From assembly GCA_022509185.1 (NCBI GenBank), contig JAFLTS010000007.1, positions 1-64,000 on the forward strand: 64,000 bases of DNA, in the 5' to 3' direction. Of the stretch, positions 1 through 9,951 are shown piece after piece (within the stretch, counting starts at the first letter, position 1; each line of letters begins with the position of its first letter). The position numbers and the translations under genes are program-made. The DNA comes from Muribaculaceae bacterium. Its GTDB lineage: Bacteria > Bacteroidota > Bacteroidia > Bacteroidales > Muribaculaceae. The notes below the pieces were generated by a model, which was given only the letters and a program-made list of their open reading frames with translations, was not told the DNA's origin and did no database searches.

Positions 1-346
1 TAAAATAATATCTATTTCAAAAGTTTACAATTTGAATTTTTATAATAATTATTTTATTTTAACTATAACACCTTTTTACAATTACTTACTCATATATATT
101 AAAATTAATTTAACTTTACATTAGAAGATAATAAATTATATTATGTAATTTATGCATACATATTATTTAACTGTTTGATAATTAATTATTATTCTACATT
201 ATGTTGTTTAAAACAAAAAAATTTATCATGATTCAGTAAAAGCAGTATAATTTAAGATTTAATTAAATTAAATAATTATAATCTTTCATCTTTCAACTAT
301 AATATTTTATTAATAAATTTAAATTAATCTTTTTTGAAATAATTTA

Positions 347-1339
347 ATGAAAACTTTAAAAATAAGATTTGAAGATATAGATAATAAAAATCCATTTTTG
401 AAAAAACAACCTGAATATTTTATAAATATTTTGAAACAAAAATATAATGTTATAGTATTAAAAGATAATATTTCTCAACCAGATGTTCTATTTTTTTCTT
501 GTTGGGGGAGCAAGAATAATGTAAAATGGACTAATTGCTTGAGAATATATTTTACTGCCGAAAGAGATATTCCTAATTTTAATATATGTGATTATGCAAT
601 TGGCTTAGTAAACATTGGAGAATCTGAAAGATTTTTACATTTCCCCTTTTATGTTTTTTATAATAATTTAATGAGTAAGTATGAACAATTAGAACTAATA
701 ACAGATCCTAATAAATTACTTAATAGAAGTTTTTGTAGTGCAGTAATTACTGATTCTTATAGAAATCCCATCTTTTTTGAATTCTTCCATAAATTAAACG
801 AATACAAAACTATAGATTGTGGTGGAAAATGGAATAATAATGTAGGAGGAGCAATTTCTGATAAACTAGATTTCATAAAAAATTATAAATTTAATATAGC
901 CTTTGAAAATACAAAAGTTGATGGTTATGTGACAGAAAAAATCATAGAACCTCTTGTAGCTCAAACTATACCTATTTATTGGGGAAGTAACTCTGTAAAA
1001 AATGAATTTGGAGAAGGTTCTTATATTAATGTTTCAGATTTTAAATCATTGGACGACGCTGTTAACTTTGTAATTAAATTAGATTTAGATAATTCCTTAT
1101 ATTTACAAACCTTAACAAAAAGAGCTTCTTTACCATTATCTTATGAACAATGGAATGATAAAATTTTAAATTTTCTTGTTAACGCTATTGAAAATAAACA
1201 AAAATTTTTTGATCCCCGGTGTAATAGAAATTTTGAAGAGATAAAAATTTACCATATTATACATACAAGTTTACCTGGAAAAGCTTATAGATTTACAAAA
1301 AAATTAAAATATAAATTATTTGATTACTTAAAAAAATGA
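347..1339 (+). CDS. Glycosyltransferase family 10 (alpha-1,3-fucosyltransferase-like)
   Basis: ORF 330 aa; C-terminal motif KFNIAFENTKVDGYVTEKIIEPLVAQTIPIYWG is the GT10 fucosyltransferase signature (FE-N...GYVTEK...P-YWG). Confidence 0.88.
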   Translation: MKTLKIRFEDIDNKNPFLKKQPEYFINILKQKYNVIVLKDNISQPDVLFFSCWGSKNNVKWTNCLRIYFTAERDIPNFNICDYAIGLVNIGESERFLHFPFYVFYNNLMSKYEQLELITDPNKLLNRSFCSAVITDSYRNPIFFEFFHKLNEYKTIDCGGKWNNNVGGAISDKLDFIKNYKFNIAFENTKVDGYVTEKIIEPLVAQTIPIYWGSNSVKNEFGEGSYINVSDFKSLDDAVNFVIKLDLDNSLYLQTLTKRASLPLSYEQWNDKILNFLVNAIENKQKFFDPRCNRNFEEIKIYHIIHTSLPGKAYRFTKKLKYKLFDYLKK

Positions 1340-2319
1340 TAAGTATCATTATACCTGTATATAATATTGCAGCTTATCTTAAAAAATGTTTAAATAGTAT
1401 TCGTAATCAGACTATTACCAATTTTGAAGTAATTCTTGTTAATGATGGTAGTACGGATGGTTCGGATATTATTTGTGAAGAATATAAAAATTATGATTTT
1501 AGATTTAAAGTTATACATCAACCTAACTTGGGAGTTTCTGAAGCCAGAAATACTGGAATTAAAAATATAAGCCTTTCAAGTAAATATGTTACATTTATAG
1601 ATGGTGACGATTATATACATCCTTATTATCTTGAATATCTTTACAAAGCAATCAAAGAAGATAACTATGAATTAGCCTTATGTTTGTTTGAGCGTAGGAT
1701 TTTAAATGATGCAGATTCCACTTTTTCTCCAATTTTTTATAAAACAGTAGAAATTTCTAGAGATTATTTATTTTCAGGAATTTTTACTAAATTAAAAAAG
1801 GATCAATTTATTGAAGGTCTTCCAGACTCTGTGGTATGGGGAAGACTTTATCGTAAAGATATTGTAACAAGCAATTTATTTAAATCAATTTTATCTGAAG
1901 ATATAGAATTTAATAGCAGAATATTAATAAATATTAAAAGGGTTATTTTAGTTAATGAAAAATTATATTTTAGTGTCCCAAGAAAAGGTAGTCTTTCAAA
2001 TAATCCAAAAAGCTCAGTTTATTACGATTATAGTTTCTGGACTGACACCTTTTATTTAAGCCTTGAAAACATACCAAAATATTTAATTAAATATCGTGCA
2101 TATGCATTAATAGGGTTATTTAAAGCCATTTTATCTTCTAAATTTGATTTTTCAGGAAGTCAATCTGTCAGGGTTTCTAAATTTAACATGATTTATAAAC
2201 AGTATTTAAAAGAATGGATTAATAACCAATTCATACCAAGTAAAATTAAATGGGGAATTTTACTCATGTATAAGATTCCCATTATATATAAAATATATCG
2301 TAATTTAAAAGCGATTTAA
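1336..2319 (+). CDS. Glycosyltransferase family 2
   Basis: ISIIIPVYNIAAYLKKCLNSIRNQT...NDGSTDGS...DGDDY GT-A motifs; 4 bp overlap with upstream ORF. Confidence 0.9.
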   Translation: MISIIIPVYNIAAYLKKCLNSIRNQTITNFEVILVNDGSTDGSDIICEEYKNYDFRFKVIHQPNLGVSEARNTGIKNISLSSKYVTFIDGDDYIHPYYLEYLYKAIKEDNYELALCLFERRILNDADSTFSPIFYKTVEISRDYLFSGIFTKLKKDQFIEGLPDSVVWGRLYRKDIVTSNLFKSILSEDIEFNSRILINIKRVILVNEKLYFSVPRKGSLSNNPKSSVYYDYSFWTDTFYLSLENIPKYLIKYRAYALIGLFKAILSSKFDFSGSQSVRVSKFNMIYKQYLKEWINNQFIPSKIKWGILLMYKIPIIYKIYRNLKAI

Positions 2320-2365
2320 CTCTAGTAAAATCCTCCATTTCAATTTTATCAAGAATTAGTTAAGA

Positions 2366-3505
2366 ATGAAGATCGTTTATTGCCTTGATAATATTCATCA
2401 AATAGGTGGAATCGAAAATGTTATAAGAGAAAAGGCTAACTACTTGTCTAATCTAAAAGAGATGGATATATATATAATAGTAACAGATTATAATCTTATT
2501 CATCAGATTGATTTAGATAAAAAAGTAAAATTTTTCTCTCTTGACATAAATTATTCTCACTCTGATTGGAAATCACTTTTACATTTTTTATATAGTTTAA
2601 CCATAAAAAGAATTAAACACTTTTTTAGATTAAGTAAATTATGTAAAAGAATTAATCCTGATATTATAATTTCTACTGGTTTAAGTGAAAAATTTCTTCT
2701 ACCTTTTATAAAAGGGAACCACAAACTTATTAGAGAATATCATTTTAGTAAGAATTATCGTAAATTAGCTTATGGGGAAAGAAATTTTTTTTATAAATTA
2801 ATAGTTTTTTTAGCAGAGTCTTTAGATAATAATATCTTTATAAAAAAATATGATAGAATTGTAACCTTAACTCTAGAAGATAAAGACACTAATTGGAAAG
2901 GTTTTTCAAACGTTCAGGTCATAAATAACCCAATCAGAAAACTTCAAGAAAAGCAAGCACCACTAATTAATAAAAAAATTATTGCTGTTGGACGACTTGT
3001 TGAACAAAAGAACTTTTCTTCTCTTATTAATTCTTTTGCTATAGTAAAAAAAAAATTTCCTGATTGGTCTTTAAATATTTACGGTGATGGTTATTTAAAA
3101 AGTATTCTTCAAAAGCAAATCATTGACTTAGACTTAACAAAGAATGTTTTTTTAAAAGGAAATTCTATAAATATAAGCGAGGAAATGCTGGATTCATCTT
3201 TATTGGTTTTGAGTTCAAAATATGAAGGTATGCCTTTGGTTATTCTTGAAGCTATGGCCTGTGGATTACCCGTCATTTCCTATGACTGTCCTTGTGGGCC
3301 CAAAGATTTAATAAAAAATGATGAAAATGGTTATTTAGTTCCTTTAAATGATGAAAACCAATTAGCACAAAAAATATGTTTATTAATTGAAAACCAGGAG
3401 TTAAGAAATAAAATGGGATCTGAATCATTAAAGCTTTCGGAAAGGTATAGTTTTCCGAACGTAATGTCTCAATGGGTTCAACTCTTTGAATCTTTATTGA
3501 ATTAA
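2366..3505 (+). CDS. Glycosyltransferase family 4
   Basis: VGRLVEQKNF...LSSKYEGMPLVILEAMACGLPVISYDCPCGPKDLI GT4 C-terminal domain. Confidence 0.9.
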   Translation: MKIVYCLDNIHQIGGIENVIREKANYLSNLKEMDIYIIVTDYNLIHQIDLDKKVKFFSLDINYSHSDWKSLLHFLYSLTIKRIKHFFRLSKLCKRINPDIIISTGLSEKFLLPFIKGNHKLIREYHFSKNYRKLAYGERNFFYKLIVFLAESLDNNIFIKKYDRIVTLTLEDKDTNWKGFSNVQVINNPIRKLQEKQAPLINKKIIAVGRLVEQKNFSSLINSFAIVKKKFPDWSLNIYGDGYLKSILQKQIIDLDLTKNVFLKGNSINISEEMLDSSLLVLSSKYEGMPLVILEAMACGLPVISYDCPCGPKDLIKNDENGYLVPLNDENQLAQKICLLIENQELRNKMGSESLKLSERYSFPNVMSQWVQLFESLLN

Positions 3506-3807
3506 AAGTTCAAACTCTTTCTTCAAGTTTTCCCGTAAATTATTTAATACTGGAATATTAATAACATCTAAAATGTTTTCAAACATTAATATTAACTCTC
3601 ATGTAAGATTAAAAATCATTTTTTAGACTTAATTATTATTAATTAAAATATTTTGTAGATTTTATATGAAGAGAGGAAATTCTTCAAAGTATTTTTAGGA
3701 AAATTTTTAATGGATTTAAAATGACCTGATATTTTAATTATCCATATGCTTTTACTTAATGAGTGAATACTATCTAATTATTCACTTTCAAAGGATTTTA
3801 AAGAAAA

Positions 3808-4869
3808 ATGAATCAAAATAAAATTGAAATTTCTATCATTATCCCTTTTTATAATGCCTCCAGATATTTAAATCAATGTATAACATCAATTATCAACCAA
3901 TCCTTTAAAAATATAGAGATATTATTAATCAATGATGGATCAACAGACAATAGTCAACTGATTTGTGAAAAGTTTGCAAATCAAGATTGCCGTATTAAAA
4001 TTACAAATAAAATAATCAATGAGGGATCAGAAACTGCAAGATTTTCAGGATTAAAAATAGCAAAAGGAAATTACATATTTTTTATTGACGGAGATGATTG
4101 GCTTGATAATCTTTACATATTAGAAAAACTATATCTAGCAGCAGAAGAATTAAATACGGATTATGTAGAAATTGGAATGCAACGAGTATTAGATAGTCAT
4201 AAAATAATAAAGAACAAATTTTTATCAACTTCTCCCGTGGTAATTTCCAATCCTCAGTTATTTGAAGACTATTTTATTTCATTTTTTGGTTTTAATAAAT
4301 TATCTGTTAGTGTTTGTGGCAAACTATATAGAAAATCTTCCATTGAAAAGGCTAATATCCAACCTTTAGGGATTGCAATGGGAGAGGATCTTGGTTTTAA
4401 TCTTCAGTTATTTCCCCATTTGAATAATATCCTGCTTTTTAATCAACCAGGTTATAATTATAGAATAGGGGGTTTAACTTCTAGATATAATCCACATTTC
4501 CTAAAGGATATGAAAAGATTGTTTTATTTCAAGGAAGAAATGATTAAAAAATATGATTACAAGAAGGCCATCCCTTTTACCCGTTATGAATTAAAAAATG
4601 TTTTGAAATCTGAGATTTGTCAAAAAATAATTTATAAAAAAGGATCAAAAAAGGACATTATTCGTATGATATCCAATGAAATTGAAGATCCCATTTACAA
4701 ACATTTATATGAAATTAATTCATCAGAAAATTTTTGGATCAATCCTTTTGTTATAGCATTCAAAAATAAAGATGCTAAGCAATTGCTTGAAATATGTAAT
4801 AAAGAAGTCATTAGGAAGGCTCCAATAAGATTTTTAAAGAATGTGGCTTTCAAAATTCTTAACACTTGA
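3808..4869 (+). CDS. Glycosyltransferase family 2
   Basis: ISIIIPFYNASRYLNQCITSIINQS...NDGSTDNS...DGDDW. Confidence 0.9.
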   Translation: MNQNKIEISIIIPFYNASRYLNQCITSIINQSFKNIEILLINDGSTDNSQLICEKFANQDCRIKITNKIINEGSETARFSGLKIAKGNYIFFIDGDDWLDNLYILEKLYLAAEELNTDYVEIGMQRVLDSHKIIKNKFLSTSPVVISNPQLFEDYFISFFGFNKLSVSVCGKLYRKSSIEKANIQPLGIAMGEDLGFNLQLFPHLNNILLFNQPGYNYRIGGLTSRYNPHFLKDMKRLFYFKEEMIKKYDYKKAIPFTRYELKNVLKSEICQKIIYKKGSKKDIIRMISNEIEDPIYKHLYEINSSENFWINPFVIAFKNKDAKQLLEICNKEVIRKAPIRFLKNVAFKILNT

Positions 4870-4922
4870 TTATTTCTTAAACTTAAAACACAAATTTGAC
4901 TTTTCCATCAATTAAAATCTAA

Positions 4923-5894
4923 TTGCTTTCATATTCCGTTGCGATACGAACATTAGCTACTTCTTCTTACCTTAAAGAAGAATTGGAGGCTCTATGTAAT
5001 CAATATATTTCTCCTCAAAAAATAATCGTTTATTTACCGGAAGATACTTTATCTCCTGATTTCAAAATAGCCGACGAGCAATACATTCATGTCAAAAAAG
5101 GTATGATGCATCAAAGGCTACTACCCTATTCCGATATTTCATCTGATTGTATTTTAATGCTCGACGATGATGTAGATCTTCAGTCTGATAGTGTGGAGAA
5201 GCTTTTGAAAGCTATGGAAGATAATAATGCCGACCTTGTAGCAGCCGACACTTTCCAAAACCATAATTTAACCTTTGCCTCAAAAATCAAAGCAGTAATT
5301 ACCAATCTCGTTTTCCCCCATTTTTCCAAAAAGTGGGCTTTCAAAATTCATAAGAACGGTTCTTTTTCTTATATTAATAAGCCCTCAGAAAATTACTATC
5401 CATCACAAAGTTGTGCAGGAAATGCCATGCTTTGGAAAACAGATTCCTACAGAAAACTTAATATGCAGGATGAATTATGGCTGGATTTTTTACCCTTTGC
5501 ATTCCAAGATGATATGCTCGAAAGTTATAAGGTTTATAAAAATGGATTGAAATTAGGTGTGGTTTTCAATTCCGGCATCCAACATCTTGACAGTAAATCG
5601 GCAAGTGAAAGTTTCAAAAAAAGTACGGATTATATTAAAAACCGCACCATCGCTCAATTAGCAATATGGTGGAGAACATGTTACAATCCGGGTAATTCCG
5701 GTTTCCTTTCTCGTTTGTTTGCTGCCTCCGCCTTCTCCTTTAAGATGACATGGCTATTTTTTGTCCTTCTCTCATATTCTATTGTCAAGCTTGATTTTTC
5801 CTATTGTTCCAATTTCTTGAAAGGCCTATCCGATGGTTGGAAATTCGTACATTCCAAGTCATTCCGCTCGCTCCCTCCTTATGTCGTCAAATAA
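4923..5894 (+). CDS. Glycosyltransferase family 2-like protein (TTG start)
   Basis: YSVAIRTLATSSYLKEELEALCNQ...LMLDDDVDL; in-frame TAA immediately before the TTG. Confidence 0.75.
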   Translation: MLSYSVAIRTLATSSYLKEELEALCNQYISPQKIIVYLPEDTLSPDFKIADEQYIHVKKGMMHQRLLPYSDISSDCILMLDDDVDLQSDSVEKLLKAMEDNNADLVAADTFQNHNLTFASKIKAVITNLVFPHFSKKWAFKIHKNGSFSYINKPSENYYPSQSCAGNAMLWKTDSYRKLNMQDELWLDFLPFAFQDDMLESYKVYKNGLKLGVVFNSGIQHLDSKSASESFKKSTDYIKNRTIAQLAIWWRTCYNPGNSGFLSRLFAASAFSFKMTWLFFVLLSYSIVKLDFSYCSNFLKGLSDGWKFVHSKSFRSLPPYVVK

Positions 5895-6780
5895 ACTCCT
5901 CACCGTATTCACTCCTACTTACAACAGAGCTCACACTTTGACAAGACTTTACAATAGTCTTTGTCGTCAGTCGTGCAAAGATTTTGAGTGGCTTGTAATC
6001 GATGACGGATCCACCGATTCTACGACTGAACTAATTGCATCTTTTATTTCTGAAAATAAAATCCCCGTAAGATATATCAAAAAGGAAAACGGTGGACTTC
6101 ATACCGGCTATAATACAGCTTATGCAAATATTTCCACCGAACTTAACGTATGTATCGACAGTGATGACTTCATGCCGGAGGATGCCGTGGAAATCATCAG
6201 AAATACCTGGTCAAAACGCTCTTCTGATAACTATGCAGGAATAACAGGTTTGGACTATTATACCGATTCTAACAAACCCATAGGCGGTTTTTTTCCTGAA
6301 AATTTAAAGGAAGCTTATCTTCTAGACTTATATATCAAGGGTATTCATCGGGGTGACAGCAAACAAGTGATGAGAACAGATATCATGAAAGACCTACCTC
6401 CTATGATAGGATATTCTGAAGAAAAGAATTTTAATCCCATTTATCTGATCCTCCAGGCATGCGACAATCTCCCGGTGATCTTAATCAACCACAATCTTTG
6501 TTATGTAGAATATCAGCCTTACGACAGTATGTCGAGATCTATATGGAGGCAATATTTCAATAGCCCAAAAAGTTTTGCCAAACTACGTGCTTTGGAGATG
6601 GGCCTCAAACGCTCCAATTTCCTTAACAACCTGCGCCTCTCGGTTCACTATGACGCAGTCTGTTTCCTTTCTAAGGAAAAGAGTTGGCTATTAAATACCC
6701 CAAAACCATTTCTTGCCTTGATGATGGCCCCTGCAGGATGGATTCTCTCTTTAATAATAAAGATAAAAGCTAAATACTAA
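5881..6780 (+). CDS. Glycosyltransferase family 2
   Basis: LTVFTPTYNRAHTLTRLYNSLCRQS...DDGSTDST...DSDDFM; ATG at 5881 preferred over ORF-track start 5833. Confidence 0.88.
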   Translation: MSSNKLLTVFTPTYNRAHTLTRLYNSLCRQSCKDFEWLVIDDGSTDSTTELIASFISENKIPVRYIKKENGGLHTGYNTAYANISTELNVCIDSDDFMPEDAVEIIRNTWSKRSSDNYAGITGLDYYTDSNKPIGGFFPENLKEAYLLDLYIKGIHRGDSKQVMRTDIMKDLPPMIGYSEEKNFNPIYLILQACDNLPVILINHNLCYVEYQPYDSMSRSIWRQYFNSPKSFAKLRALEMGLKRSNFLNNLRLSVHYDAVCFLSKEKSWLLNTPKPFLALMMAPAGWILSLIIKIKAKY

Positions 6781-7875
6781 ATGAGGATTTTATTCGTAAT
6801 TACATCCCTTCGTCTCGGAGGAGCCGAACGCATGATAGCCGAAATGTCTCCGTTAATCATTAAGGCAGGCCATCAAGTAGATATTTTCTTGTTTGACAGG
6901 ACATTCACTCCTCTACTCGATTCTCTTGAAACAACCGGTGTCAGCATTTTAGATGCCCCAAAAGGTGTTTTTCAAATGTGGAACCCTCTTCATATCTTCC
7001 GATTAAGGAATTTAATCAAAAAAGGGAATTATGACATTATCCATACACATAATTCTCCGTCTCAGATTTTAACTGCCCTGGCAAGCAAGTCTCATTCTCC
7101 TTTTTTAATCACAACCGAACATAATACTACCAATAAGCGGAGGAAATATTTTTTTCTCAAATGGATAGACCCTTTTATTTATAAATCCTATGATCATATT
7201 GTATGTGTAAGCAAACAGACCCGTGAAAATCTTATTAATGATGTTCATATAAATCCCCATAAAGTATCTGTAATTACAAATGGCATAGACATTTCAAAGT
7301 TTTCACCTGATGCAGTTCCCAAGTTGTCAAAACCTGTGCCTCAAATTAAACCTGATGATAAAATAATTCTGATGGCTGCTTCCTTCCGCAAACAAAAAGA
7401 TCAGGCCACTTTGATTAGAGCATTAAAGTATTTGCCCTCCAATTACAGATTATGGTTAGCAGGTGGATGGACGGGAAAGAAGAAATGTGAAAAGTTAGTT
7501 AATTTATTAGGATTAAATAATCGAATTGATTTTTTAGGTGAAAGAAATGACATGCCTTTTATTATAGGGTTATCTGACATTGTAGTCCTTTCATCTTTTT
7601 ATGAAGGTTTTGGATTATCAATCATAGAGGGAATGGCTATGGGAAAACCTTGTATAGCCAGTGATGTAGCCGGGTTAAGGGATATTGTTAGGGGAGCTGG
7701 TTTACTATTTCCTCAAGGAGATGAAAAGAGTTTAGCAGAAATAATAAAACAATGTATTGAAAATCCAACCTTATCTTCAAAAATATCAGACAAATGCAAA
7801 CAAAGAGCTTCTCAATACGATATTAAAAACACCGTGAACAAGCATCTATCACTATATTCCCGCCTTTGCCGTTAA
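6781..7875 (+). CDS. Glycosyltransferase family 4
   Basis: RILFVITSLRLGGAERMI...HTHNSPSQILT...LSSFYEGFGLSIIEGMAMGKPCIASDVAGL. Confidence 0.92.
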   Translation: MRILFVITSLRLGGAERMIAEMSPLIIKAGHQVDIFLFDRTFTPLLDSLETTGVSILDAPKGVFQMWNPLHIFRLRNLIKKGNYDIIHTHNSPSQILTALASKSHSPFLITTEHNTTNKRRKYFFLKWIDPFIYKSYDHIVCVSKQTRENLINDVHINPHKVSVITNGIDISKFSPDAVPKLSKPVPQIKPDDKIILMAASFRKQKDQATLIRALKYLPSNYRLWLAGGWTGKKKCEKLVNLLGLNNRIDFLGERNDMPFIIGLSDIVVLSSFYEGFGLSIIEGMAMGKPCIASDVAGLRDIVRGAGLLFPQGDEKSLAEIIKQCIENPTLSSKISDKCKQRASQYDIKNTVNKHLSLYSRLCR

Positions 7876-7895
7876 CCGTTTTTTTAATATATTTG
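7865..7895 (+). promoter_or_regulatory. Bacteroidetes-type promoter (-33 TTTG, 19 nt, -7 TATATTTG)
   Basis: TTTG at 7865-7868 and TATATTTG at 7888-7895, just upstream of ATG 7917; overlaps the stop of the preceding GT gene. Confidence 0.65.
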
Positions 7896-7916
7896 CATAA
7901 GATCCATGTGTTATCA

Positions 7917-8807
7917 ATGAAAAAAATCCTATCCGTATTCATATATTCAATTATTAGCCTGATTGTCTTTAATTTCCCTATAATAACATCAGCAAAGATA
8001 CCTCCAAAGCCTCTTTGGGTTATGAAGGGAGTGAAGGATCTCAATAAACACCGAATCTCTAAAGACTATGAATTTGTAGCTTTTCATCATGAACTGACAG
8101 ATAAAAGTATTATACCTGATGATAATTTGGCTCTTTTAAGACTCAATATGGCAAGCCATTTCAATATAAATCCTGATCTTATTTCAATCGATAGTATTCC
8201 TGATCCTGAGCTTAACAGAGCCACTTACTCGGTTTCTTTTCCGGCCAATGATGATGAAATTACCAGGTTTTATGTACAACAAGTTGATTCTTATAATCGG
8301 TATGACAATAACGTAGATGGCTCGTTTGATTACATACTTGACCAGTTATATGCAATTTCTGAAAAGGACAAGACTCCCTCTTTCGATAATTTTGAAGTAA
8401 CACGAAAATACAACGGCCTTCCGGTTGCAATGTCTCTAATTCCGGGTCTCGGTCAGATTTATAAAGGGCAGTCAGCAAAGGGTTATTCTATCCTGGGCAC
8501 AGAAGTATTTTTTTGTGCAGCGATTGCCTATGGAGAAATTAACCGGGATTATTATATGAAAAAGGCGAGAGAGAATCAGGAATTTTATGGCAGCTGGAAA
8601 AGAAAGGCCGATACTTTCCGAACGGTACGTAATATCGGTATTGTTTTCGCTTCAGCAACCTACCTTTATAATATCTTTGACGCTGCTTTTGCAAAAGGGG
8701 CTCCTCATGTTAAAATTTCTCGTAAAAATCAATATCCCGCAGATCTGGTGATTGCTCCTCATGCTTCACCATGGCACTTCGGTGCTTCTCTGGCTTTAAC
8801 TTTCTGA
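7917..8807 (+). CDS. DUF5683-like secreted/membrane protein
   Basis: N-terminal signal sequence MKKILSVFIYSIISLIVFN; SLIPGLGQIYKGQSAKGYSILGTEVFF pattern typical of DUF5683. Confidence 0.6.
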   Translation: MKKILSVFIYSIISLIVFNFPIITSAKIPPKPLWVMKGVKDLNKHRISKDYEFVAFHHELTDKSIIPDDNLALLRLNMASHFNINPDLISIDSIPDPELNRATYSVSFPANDDEITRFYVQQVDSYNRYDNNVDGSFDYILDQLYAISEKDKTPSFDNFEVTRKYNGLPVAMSLIPGLGQIYKGQSAKGYSILGTEVFFCAAIAYGEINRDYYMKKARENQEFYGSWKRKADTFRTVRNIGIVFASATYLYNIFDAAFAKGAPHVKISRKNQYPADLVIAPHASPWHFGASLALTF

Positions 8808-8808
8808 A

Positions 8809-9951
8809 ATGCATAAAATCATCAGGACATCCACAGTGCCTATTTCTTTAGGAATCTTTTGTAAGGGACAGTTAGCTTCTCTTGCGCAAGATTATGAAAT
8901 AGTTGCTCTTTCCTCTCCAGGTGATGAACTTGAAAAAATTAACCGAAATGAGGAAGTCAGAACAATCGGGATTTTTATGAGCAGGATCATTTCTCCTTTT
9001 ACCGATCTTCTCTCTCTGATCAAGCTTATAAAAGTATTTTGGAAGGAGAAACCAAGGATGGTTCATTCGATGACACCGAAAGCCGGTATTCTCTCTATGA
9101 TCGCTGCTAAAATAACCGGAGTGCCTGTCAGGCTTCATTCTTTTACGGGACTCCTTTTCCCGACTGCACAGGGTATGAAGAAACAACTCTTTGCAACTTG
9201 CGACAAACTGATATGCCGATGTGCCACAAATATTGTAGCTGAAGGTCAGGGTGTAAAAAACGACCTTATCCGAAATAAGATCACTGACAAGGAAATTCGT
9301 GTTTTAGGATACGGAAATATAAGGGGTATTAATCTGGATTACTATAAGCCTTCTCCTCAGGTAATGGAGAATGCATCTGAGATAAGAAAAGAAATGGGAG
9401 AAAGCCGGAATAATTTTGTTTTCCTTTATGTAGGAAGAATCGTGGCTGACAAAGGTATTGACAATCTCGTAAAAGCTTTCCATAACCTGACAGCCGAAAA
9501 TCCTGACTTACGTCTCCTTCTTGTGGGAGAATACGAAGAAACTGATCCTATTCAACCCGAAACTCTTGAATATATCGAATCATCACCCCTGATTACTAAA
9601 ACCGGATGGGTGGAAGATACACGACCATATTATGCAGCCTCAGATATTCTTGTTTTTCCAAGCCGACGTGAAGGTTTCCCAAATGTGGTGATCGAAGCCG
9701 GTGCAATGGGCCTCGCTTCTATTGTAACGGATATAAATGGAAGCAATGAGATTATCTCTGACAGTGTCAACGGAAGGATAATCCCCAGGGATGATCTTGA
9801 GACCCTAACTAAGGAAATGAAGAATCTCTCCCAAAATCTACAGTTAGTCTCATTCATGTCTAAAGATGCCCGAAGGCTTATATCCGATCGTTATGAGCAG
9901 TCTTATGTCTTGGGTAAACTAAAGGAATATTATAAAGAGATTCTCAATTGA
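8809..9951 (+). CDS. Glycosyltransferase family 4
   Basis: VHSMTPKAGILSMIAAKITGVPVRLHSFTG...FPSRREGFPNVVIEAGAMGL; PglA-like architecture. Confidence 0.88.
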   Translation: MHKIIRTSTVPISLGIFCKGQLASLAQDYEIVALSSPGDELEKINRNEEVRTIGIFMSRIISPFTDLLSLIKLIKVFWKEKPRMVHSMTPKAGILSMIAAKITGVPVRLHSFTGLLFPTAQGMKKQLFATCDKLICRCATNIVAEGQGVKNDLIRNKITDKEIRVLGYGNIRGINLDYYKPSPQVMENASEIRKEMGESRNNFVFLYVGRIVADKGIDNLVKAFHNLTAENPDLRLLLVGEYEETDPIQPETLEYIESSPLITKTGWVEDTRPYYAASDILVFPSRREGFPNVVIEAGAMGLASIVTDINGSNEIISDSVNGRIIPRDDLETLTKEMKNLSQNLQLVSFMSKDARRLISDRYEQSYVLGKLKEYYKEILN

